Assembly (NCBI RefSeq): GCF_030253575.1
Contig: NC_080559.1
Span: forward strand, 32,545,501-32,609,500
Source of the DNA: Rhododendron vialii
Lineage: Eukaryota > Streptophyta > Magnoliopsida > Ericales > Ericaceae
DNA length: 64,000 bases
Direction of reading: 5' to 3'
Shown: in pieces, positions 48,479-64,000 of the stretch
Position numbering within the stretch: position 1 is the first letter of the stretch
How the letters are laid out: every line of letters starts with the position of its first letter
The notes under the pieces: model-generated
The model's input: only the letters and a program-made list of their open reading frames with translations
What the model was told of the DNA's origin: nothing
Databases searched by the model: none
Program-made: the position numbers and the translations under genes

Positions 48479-48699
48479 TATGGCTACAGAAAGAGAAAAT
48501 GTACGGAAGACATAATGTACAGTGACATATGGGTTCTACTTTTGAGTTTCATAAAAATTATCTAACCATCCGTTAATTTTTGAAATATTTTTTGGAGTGT
48601 TCTTCTAAAAATTACTAGCTCCAATCGAAACATAGGATTCTAGTTGTGAATAAAACTTGATAGACTAATTAATCACGACATATTTAATCACGATATCAA

Positions 48700-48965
48700 A
48701 GTAAAGGTTGAGAGAATAGAGAAAATGTTGGGGATAAATCACACCACATCCAATCTCAAAGTAAGGGTCGAGAGGATGGAGAAGATGTGGGGTATAAATC
48801 ACACTACACCCAATCTCAAAGTAAGAGATCACACCACATCCAATCTCGAAGTAAGGGTTGAGAGAATAGAAAGGATGTTGGGGGTAAATTCCACCACATC
48901 CGATTTCAAAGTAAGAGTTCATAGAATAGAGAAAATGTCGGGGATAACTCCGACCACGTCAAGAG
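48700..48965 (+). repeat. Minisatellite of about 60-bp units, 4-5 copies
   Basis: The words CAATCTCAAAGTAAGGGT, GAGAGAATAGAGAA, ATGTTGGGGATAAATC and ACACCACATC recur in the same order at a spacing of about 60 bp. One unit is shortened near 48820-48840. No promoter or open gene explains it. Confidence 0.8.
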
Positions 48966-48979
48966 GTTAAGGCAAAAGA

Positions 48980-50425
48980 AAAGAGCATGACATTGAAAAG
49001 ATTGTGTTTATCATTATGTTGTAATCTTCTACTCTCTTTTTTTTTTCTTTTTTTAACGTGAGTCTACAAACAATATGGACATGATTTAAGCTTACAGCTT
49101 ACCCGTTTGATGAAACTAATTGCGAAGGGAAAATTTTATAGGTTGTTTAATCTTATCTAACAAATAATGATAACTGCTACAACCCGAATTCAAATTTAAA
49201 AAGTAGTATTTCTTTATCCAAAAATTTTCTTGAAATTTTGTCAAAGTAGTTAATCGTAATATATTTTTCATAGTCCGCCTTGAATTTTCGGAAATTTTCT
49301 GAGAACAAAGTTTGGACAGTGTGACCGATCGAAATTTTTCCGAGAACAAAGATTTGTTAACGTCTTTGAGTTTGTACTGGTGATTCCAAGAGCAGACAAC
49401 CGTCAATCGTGTAGCCTTGTTGCCTCGTTGGCATGATTAAAGATAGATTGTGAATTTTCCTTCTCATCAAATTGTGGTTTTGATGAAAAGGCAGGCCTGG
49501 ACTTCACGATTTACCGAACTCACGTGGTTGAATACAGGAGCATAAAAATGCAATGGCCCTCTTGCTTGTTTTCAGTTTGGTGGTGGTGGATGTTCTCAGG
49601 GTAAGCTCCGCTAAAGGATTTTTGAGTTTCTTTTAGACTTTTGGTCCTTATTACATATATTTTCACGTTTGTTCGTTTTGCAACAAATTTTTTACCCCTG
49701 TTGCTTCGTTTTGACAAGAGGAATTGGAAAAGTGAAAAACTACGACTTTTACCCGATTTTTTTTTGGAAATATTCAGGCTTTTTGGGCTTTATCTTGGAT
49801 ATTACAAAAAATAATAGGGTAAAAGTAAAAAAAAAACATCTTTGTTTAGAGATGCTCTAATAAGTTGATATGTATGTTATCTAAATACATCAAGAGCATC
49901 ACGTGCGCGTAACTTGACTCAATACCTGAGTTTAAAAAAAAAAAAAAGTGTCATCTATTTTAACCAAGAAAAATAAAAAAAATAAAAGAGTGGCACTAAT
50001 GGATAGGAAGAAAATTTTGTTTGTCACCCGAACTTCAAAGCCTGCTCACTGCTATGAATCACATGAGAGGTTATTGTCTGCTCTTGGAGCAATACTTCAC
50101 ATCAATCACAACAAATCACATACCACATGTCATCTTGTTTCTTAATTTACCAACACAAAAGTCATGGGTCATGCAGTACGAATTATAACACATGTAGAGT
50201 ACCAAACAGCCTTAGTACTCCATGAGCAAAAGATAATTTATCCCTCCATATACACATGGTTATATTGTCCATACATAATTATACCTTGTATCTTCTTTCA
50301 AAAGCTATAATTAAATTTGTTTGGAACATACGGAAAAGAAAGGGGAAAAATGGAAAAAAAAAAGAAGAAGAGGAAATCAAGTTTTGGGCACAATATATTT
50401 TTCTCACATTTTCTTTTTGACTATT
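48980..50425. other. Intergenic spacer
   Basis: Strongly AT-rich, without a recognisable gene. Short homopolymers near 49040 and 49930 are the only structure I see. Confidence 0.55.
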
Positions 50426-50429
50426 ATTA

Positions 50430-50852
50430 ATTCCTTCGTTCCAATTTAAGTGTCCACATTTTCTATTTTGGAATATCCCAAAATTAGTGTCTACTTTATA
50501 AAATTAACCATCAATGCCAAACTTTCAATTTTACTCCTAAAAAGTAACATTTTCTTCCTAATTGATTTGACAGCTTTTTCTATATTCGTTTCATTTTTAG
50601 ATTGAAAATTTCTTTCAATTTATAATATTTTTCATGATTTTGAAAACTTTGAATAATAAAACTAATTGAGATCTATTAAACAAAATCTATATTACATATT
50701 TTTTTAGATCCATATTAAAAGATATAATCGATTTCAATACATATAATCAACTTTACAGTTTTTAAGGTTAATTTTAGAAGTTTAAAGAAAAAAAATTGAA
50801 TTCTTAAATAGCATGATTTCTCGTAGAGGACACTTAAATTGGGAGGAATGGG
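50430..50852. mobile_element. Stowaway-like MITE
   Basis: TTCCTTCGTTCCAATTTAAG (50431) and the complement of the right end (CCCATTCCTCCCAATTTAAG) both continue into TGTCC and form terminal inverted repeats of about 26 bp. The core is AT-rich. The CTCCTTCGTCCCAATTTAAG-type end is widespread among plant Stowaway families. Confidence 0.65.
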
Positions 50853-50916
50853 GTTTGAGGGACAACAGGCTACTGTGCCGACCAAACAAACATCGTCCCA
50901 AGCTTGAAAACTTGAT

Positions 50917-51155
50917 CTGAAACGTTCACTTGAAAGATCTCATTGTGTACTACAGCCTTACCAAAAATCAAGTCAATCGAAAATCGATAACCTAGTGAAC
51001 GAATCACTTGTTTACAGTGTTATTATCAATGTCCAAAATATTAAGCCAAAAAATAAGTAAAAAGAGTGATTGGTTCACTAGTATCGATGCTCAATCGACT
51101 TGATTTTTTGCAGGGCCATAGTAAGCAATGATATCTTTCAAGTGAACGTTTCGGA
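50917..51155. mobile_element. Foldback element in the eS30 promoter region
   Basis: The left arm (GAAACGTTCACTTGAAAGAT, then AAAAATCAAGTC, then TAGTGAACGAATCAC) is mirrored by the right arm ending ATCTTTCAAGTGAACGTTTC. The arms are about 95 bp each, with several mismatches, around a spacer of about 45 bp. I found no clear target duplication. The right end is about 310 bp above the eS30 start codon. Confidence 0.7.
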
Positions 51156-51298
51156 TAAAGTTTTTGGGCTAGGGAAGATATTGTTTTGGCCAGCACAAAA
51201 CAACATAAATTGGGACTTGAAAATCAGACTCCAAACAACCCATAAATTTGCGGGTCGAAATCCAAAAGTCAGGGCCCTTGTCCAACCCAAACAACTCC

Positions 51299-51373
51299 AG
51301 CCCATTTTCACAATAGGCCGCGAAAAGGAAACCCGATTCCTATGAGTACTATACACTCAAAACCCTAACCCTA
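51299..51373 (+). promoter_or_regulatory. Site II and double telo-box of the eS30 promoter
   Basis: AGCCCATTT (51299, a site II motif on the other strand) and AAACCCTAACCCTAG (51359-51373, two overlapping telo-boxes) lie within 170 bp of the start codon. This is typical of plant ribosomal protein genes. Confidence 0.7.
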
Positions 51374-51465
51374 GAAATCTCTATCTGCTCCAGTCACTCT
51401 GTTGCACGAAGCCACCAGTCGAAGAAAAAGGCAACAATCGGAGCTCAGAGAACCAAGACCACGCC

Positions 51466-52530
<1,065 letters not shown>

Positions 52531-53227
52531 GCTCAAGAAGTGGGTAGTTGGTAGATGTCAAGATGAAGTCTGGTTGGGTGTTTGTTTTGAAATGTTAATT
52601 ATCAGAGCTTGTCAGTATTGTTCTAAGTCCTCTGGGCTTGCTACAAATGAATTTCTGTTTTTGTTGAACTCTGTTGAACTTGTGATACTTTTTAGTTAAA
52701 AATTGAACTATTTTGTCTCTCTCTGTCATGATTGGAGTTTTCCATGGTCGGATCCTTGATTTTGCCTGGCTGGCTTGATAGAAACGGTTTAAGATTTGGT
52801 GAATATGGATTGATAGTTGATACCAAGAGGGATTACATATCCTTCAGTTTATCAAAGTACAGGGTTTTTATTTTTTCGTATTAGAGGCTTCATTTATACT
52901 TGAATGTGTATCTGGTATTTTGGGTAGGTTTTTTGAGTCATTGGTTCTATGTGCTTAGTGGAGGGTTTTGAAGGATTTGTGCACAGAATTTCACTATTAC
53001 TTCCCCATTCATGAAAAGGATTCCAACTAGAATGGTGCAGTGAATTTTCTAGATTTCTTTGGAAAGACTTGAGAAAACAATTGGGTCATGTGACGTAGAT
53101 TAGCGAGGATACTTGCAATTGCAATTTAAGGCTTAATTTGTGATCCCTTCGATGACATCTCTAATGGTTTGAGTTGTTTTTTTCCAAGGACCCTTTGAGA
53201 GAATCTCTAACGGTTTGTGATCCCTTC

Positions 53228-53520
53228 GAGAGCATCTCTAATGATATGAGCTATTTTTTGGCTTGATACTGCAGTATTTTGTCAAAATTTGGCAAAGTTG
53301 CTCCTGTGGTTCCAAAGCCACAATCTATACCTTAAATTAATCCATGTTGGTCGTTAGATCACTTGAATGCTTAGATAGGGATTTGGGCAAAGAAGGTAGC
53401 AACACGCAAATGCTGCTGCCCATAAATGGGTTTGCCATTTTTTGTGTGTCAAATTTGGCTTGATAAATGGGAAGGCGTTTTTTGTTTTGAGAAATGGCTT
53501 ACCATTGGAGTTGTTCTGAT
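53228..53520. mobile_element. Possible hAT-like MITE downstream of eS30
   Basis: GAGAGCATCTCTAATG at the left and the complement of ACCATTGGAGTTGTTCTGAT at the right resemble the GAGCATCTCCAATGG ends common to plant hAT MITEs. The arms share GGCTTG/AAATGGC words only loosely. The ends are not secure. Confidence 0.4.
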
Positions 53521-53621
53521 ATCTTTTTCCTGCTCTAGCTATATGTGCAAAAATAGTCCAATGTCATCCCTCTTTGATGTTCTCCCTACATGTTAGTTGT
53601 AAATCGAGTTCAAAACCTTTG

Positions 53622-54966
53622 TACCCAATTTTGCTTGTGCTGGTTTTTCGGCGTGTTTTTAGGTCACGTGATTCAATGATCGGAAATGAATCGGAACACG
53701 CGAACAGAGAAGGTATAGAGATGTTTGGGGTTGCTACAACTTACTCATACTGTCTTTAATTGGAAAAAAATATTTATGTTTTCAACCAATTTACTGAAGT
53801 TGGGACTTTAAAACCTTGCATCGTGATGGATGTCTTGAGCCGATTTGTGAACTGGAATTGCTGGAAGTAGATTGCTCAGGACAACATTACAAAGGCATAG
53901 CATACTGTATGAGCCCGCAATGTGTGAAAATATTATATCTTCAAAAAAAATAAAATTTGTGTGCAAATATTTCAAGTATATCTGTATATCTTACTTGGAA
54001 CGCTCTCAGAAAGATTTGAAGTCTGGACCCAATAGTTTGGAGTACTTAAATCCTCTGTTGATCATCTTAAACTAAGCTATGATTGTGGCATCATTGACTG
54101 GGGTTACGAGGGCAGCAACTAGCAAGTGCTAATAAGTTTTGAATTGGAAATGCTAAAAGTAATTATCAAAAGTTAACAGAAGATGGAGTATTTACTGATG
54201 CCATTATTTATAATAAAAGAATGTTAAACTACATATTTAATCCTCTTAACAAAAATAATGACCTATGTTCTCTCTCTCTCTCTCTCTCATCATGACTACT
54301 GATGTTATTAAAAAGTTGGGAAGAGATGGAGATCGAGAGGGAAAATAAATGTTGCAAAAAAAAAAAAAAGAAAAAAAAGAAGAGGAGAGGGAGAGAGATT
54401 TGGTAAGAAAAACAATAATTAAGTTCTCCTTTTTTTGCTTCTTTTCTAATAATCACATGGCTACTATTTAAACAAAAAGTAATTCAATGACTACATCAAG
54501 AGCGTCATATGTTTAGACTTAGAGGTGTTGGAGACAACGTGAGGATATAGTAATGTCAGATATCTAAGCTCTAGAGAAAATGAAGATTACTGATATTATC
54601 AAAGGAAATTGATATTCGCACTCTATTTTTTGATACAAGCGCTCCACTTTGTTCATGAAGTTAACTTCACGTTGAAAGTGGAGCACTTGCATAAAAAAAT
54701 AGATCGCGAATATCAAATCCCTTGTCAAAAAAGTTGGAGAGATAGAAATAGGGAGGGAAAACAAATGTTACATAAGAATGATTGAGAAAATTTTGATAAG
54801 AAAAACAATAATTTGTTATTTCTTTCCTAGTCATGTGACTACCATTTTAATGAAAGATATTCTGATGGTTATAAATGTTTTTTTCCCCTTCCTCAGAGAG
54901 ATGTTTATAGTTGTTATATCGTCCATTTTTCGGGATGGTGTCTACAAACATTGTCCTTAATTGCAA
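53622..54966 (+). repeat. Segmental direct repeat, copy 1 (upstream of KARI)
   Basis: This block matches 62646-64000 almost base for base, in the same orientation, with scattered substitutions and different lengths of a CT repeat (54270-54288). It begins at TACCCAATTTTGCTTGTGCT in both places. Within it, two diverged sub-units share GTTGG(G)AGAGAT, AAATGTT and AAGAAAAACAATAATT. The second sub-unit contains a 118-bp palindromic MITE. It ends about 220 bp above the KARI start codon. I see no believable gene in it. Confidence 0.9.
54604..54721. mobile_element. 118-bp palindromic MITE in repeat copy 1
   Basis: Arms of about 55 bp (ATTGATATTCGC, CTCTATTTTTTGAT, GCTCCACTTT, GAAGTTAACTTC centre) pair along their whole length. 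TTATCAAA (54596-54603) and TTGTCAAA (54722-54729) flank it. In the other repeat copy both flanks read TTATCAAA, supporting an 8- or 9-bp target duplication. Confidence 0.75.
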
Positions 54967-55188
54967 CGAACCTTACACTCTACGGATTAAGTAGACAAAA
55001 TCGATAAATGAGGGACGAAGTAAACAGATTTCGAATAATCGTGGGGATAAAAGTGTTAAAACCTCGGATTTGCTCATACCCTGCGCACGTTTTAGGAATA
55101 GGGCTTACTATAAATAAGTAGCAAAATCGTCAGGGCCGTCTCTACCTGACACTCTTCTCCTCCACCGCTGCTGCGGCGTACAGCTCCA

Positions 55189-61639
<6,451 letters not shown>

Positions 61640-62645
61640 GTGTTGAAGAAGAACACGTGTCTGAGCCAGCTAGTTTCGAGATGTTTTGAGGGAGAAGTCT
61701 CTGTAATAGGAGCATTTTAGGTTTGCCTAGTCTTGATCTCAATGTTATCTATGTCTCTCGAACCGCTTTGTTTTTGTGTTTTCTGCCTAAGGAGGTTGAC
61801 ATGATATGCACTTTATGTTTGTATTTTGGGTCGTAATCCTATAATAATGTGTTCGTGTCAGTTTCGGTATTTTGATAGTGTTTTTTTGGGGCAAACTTTA
61901 ACACAGAAAATCTCTAAAATGACTGATGAATCAATTTGCATGCGTTTTCGTTTCATCAAGTTTTTGAAATTCCAACTATATGGAGCTTCTCCAAAATAGC
62001 TAAACCTAGATACGTATTCACAGGATGAGCAATCGGAGTTGGCCAATGTTTAAGGACACCTGCAATCAATTAGACGAACTGGAAGCCTATTGGAACAACG
62101 CGGAGAAATGGAGGCTCGAACAAGTCTTGGTTTGGCCTACACGAATAATGAATGTGACATATTAAGGGGAGTTTTATAATTTATCTCATATTTTTTTCAC
62201 TTATCGTGTATTTTTTTAGAGAATCTTGAAGGGATCCATCGTCATTTTAAGAGATTTGGTCTCCAATGATCTGGCTCTGGTACATTTGCAAAATCAACTT
62301 GCTGCTTCAGATTTGGGTGGCAATCGGGAAGTCGTACAAGAGCTACTTAAATGAAAATCGAACAAAGGATTTGGATTTTGGAGTACTAAAGCCTCAAAGT
62401 CAGAACATCTTGGGCTAAAGTATAAATATGTTTGTATTTTGAAAATACTACAAATAAAAGTCAACAATCAACGAAAGATGTATTTATTGATTCCACTATT
62501 GTGAAAATTTGGGGATACAAATAATTAATTTTATTTCTAATGTACTATCGTTATTTAATATTCTCTTACATCCTTTGTTTTTGAACGAGTGCCTTCTCTT
62601 CCATTACAGACATTTTAATAAATTCTCTCTTAATTACAGACATTG
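61640..62645. other. Intergenic spacer, 3' flank of KARI
   Basis: This contains the probable KARI 3' UTR followed by AT-rich spacer. I see no further gene. Confidence 0.6.
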
Positions 62646-63290
62646 TACCCAATTTTGCTTGTGCTGGTTTTTCAGCGTGTTTTTAGGTCACGTGATTCAA
62701 TGATCGGAAATGAATCGGAACACGTGAACAGAGAAGGTATAGAGATGTTTGGGGTTGCTACAACTTAATCATATTGTCTTTAATTGGAAAAAAATATTTA
62801 TGTTTTCAACCAATTTACTGAAGTTGGGACTTTAAAACCTAGCATCGCGATGGATGTCTTGAGCCGATTTGTGAACTGGAATTGCTGGAAGTAGATTGCT
62901 CAGGACAACATTATAAAGGCATAGCATACTGTATGAGCTCGCAAGTGTGAAAATATTATATCTTCAAAAAAAAAAAATTTGTGTGAAAATATTTCAAGTA
63001 TATCTGTATATCTTACTTGGAACGCTCTCAGAAAGATTTGAAGTCTGGACCCAATAGTTTGGAGTACTTAAATCCTGTGTTGATCATCTTAAACTCAGCT
63101 ATGATTGTGGCATCATTGACTGGGGTTATGAGGGCTGCAACTAGCAAGTGCTAATATAAGTTTTGAATTGGAAATGCTAAAAGTAATTATCTAAAGTTAA
63201 CAGAAGATGGAGTATTTACTGATGCCATTATTTATAATAAAAAAATGTTAAACTACATATTTAATCCTCTTAACAAAAATAATGACCTAT

Positions 63291-63328
<38 letters not shown>

Positions 63329-64000
63329 ACTACTGATGTTATTAAAAGGTTGGGAAGAGATGGAGATCGACAAGGAAAATAAATGTTGCAAAAAAAAAAA
63401 AAGAAAAAAAAGAAGAGGAGAGGGAGAGAGATTTGGTAAGAAAAACAATAATTAAGTTCTCCTTTTTTTGCTTCTTTTCTAATAATCACATGGCTACTAT
63501 TTAAACAAAAAGTAATTCAATGACTACATCAAGAGCGTCATATGTTTAGACTTAGAGGTGTTGGAGACAACGTGAGGGTATAGTAATGTCAGATATCTAA
63601 GCTCTAGAGAAAATGATGATTAGTGATATTATCAAAAAAAATTGATATTCGCGCTCTATTTTTTGATACAAGCGCTCCACTTTGTTCATGAAGTTAACTT
63701 CACGTTGAAAGTGGAGCACTTGCATAAAAAAATAGATCGCGAATATCAATTCTCTTATCAAAAAGTTGGAGAGATAGAGATAGAGAAGGAAAACAAATGT
63801 TACATAAGAATGATCGAGAAAATTTTGATAACAAAAACAATAATTAGTTATTTCTTTCCTAGTCACGTGACTACCATTTTAATGAAAGATATTCTGATGG
63901 TTATAAATGTTTTTTTCCCCTTCCTTAGAGAGATGTTTATAGTTGTTATATCGTCCATTTTTCGGGGTGGTGTCTACAAACATTGTCCTTAATTTCAACG
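62646..64000 (+). repeat. Segmental direct repeat, copy 2 (downstream of KARI, runs off the window)
   Basis: Matches 53622-54966 in the same orientation over its whole visible length. The CT repeat is longer here (63295-63321). The two copies are still aligned at the last base of the window, so the right limit of the duplication is not seen. Confidence 0.9.
63637..63754. mobile_element. 118-bp palindromic MITE in repeat copy 2
   Basis: Same element as 54604-54721, of identical length. It is flanked by perfect TTATCAAA on both sides (63629-63636 and 63755-63762). Being present in both copies, it entered before the segment was duplicated. Confidence 0.8.

Noticed and set aside
48700-48965. CRISPR-like array
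   Set aside because: The units are directly adjacent degenerate copies without unique spacers, and the DNA is plant nuclear.
54604-54721. Hairpin considered as a microRNA precursor
   Set aside because: The arms pair along their full length, the element has transposon-like ends and flanking duplication, and it recurs in both repeat copies; a MITE explains it better.
63642-63992. 116-codon open frame in the segmental repeat
   Set aside because: It begins in the palindromic MITE, and the matching segment of the other copy does not keep one equivalent frame; composition is that of AT-rich non-coding DNA.

Overview
The window is nuclear DNA of a eudicot plant. It is AT-rich, its genes carry many short introns, and it contains plant-type proteins: a plastid ketol-acid reductoisomerase, a stand-alone eS30, a DUF3531-like plastid protein and a plant-type subunit g of mitochondrial ATP synthase. 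Promoters carry telo-box and site II motifs. SINEs, a LINE end, a Helitron and many MITEs fill the introns and spacers. I cannot name the species from sequence alone. I assembled exon structures by hand from splice sites and reading-frame continuity. All nine complete multi-exon models close in frame; UTRs are only rough.

Layout. 1-3.5 kb: no confident gene; a fossil miniature LTR element and a LINE-like 3' end. 3.9-7.2 kb (-): conserved plant protein of unknown function, 529 aa. 7.3-9.1 kb: a divergent promoter region holding a 20-bp tandem array and a 1,265-bp Helitron with a large palindromic element inside it, bracketed by two copies of one promoter segment. 9.4-12.7 kb (+): MSAP/Canopy-type saposin-like secretory-pathway protein. 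13.4-13.7 kb: SINE with a 12-bp target duplication. 14.2-16.3 kb (+): ATP synthase subunit g. 18.1-22.1 kb (-): deoxyhypusine synthase. 22.35-22.42 kb (-): tRNA-Pro(UGG). 23.3-28.7 kb (-): DUF3531-like protein with an in-frame duplicated first exon. 30.2-39.8 kb (+): M16 zinc protease, PQQL type, 21 exons. 40.6-40.9 kb: SINE. 41.2-42.9 kb (+): ribosomal protein eL31. 44.3-48.1 kb (-): small multi-pass membrane protein with duplicated intron blocks and a Mutator-like MITE 51 bp above its ATG. 51.5-52.5 kb (+): ribosomal protein eS30. 55.2-61.6 kb (+): ketol-acid reductoisomerase, whose second intron holds three Mutator-like MITEs with perfect 9-bp target duplications.

The genes are ordinary housekeeping functions (translation: eL31, eS30, tRNA-Pro, hypusination of eIF5A; organelle metabolism: KARI, ATP synthase g; proteolysis and folding: PQQL, MSAP). 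They form no pathway cluster, as expected for a plant chromosome. I found no convincing new multi-gene system. The most unusual features are structural. A direct repeat of about 1.35 kb flanks KARI, and its second copy runs off the window end exactly where a tandem KARI copy would begin. The DUF3531 gene has an in-frame duplicated exon. The membrane-protein gene carries an inverted copy of its own stop-codon region in an intron. Foldback MITEs with readable target duplications are dense, and several sit in promoters.
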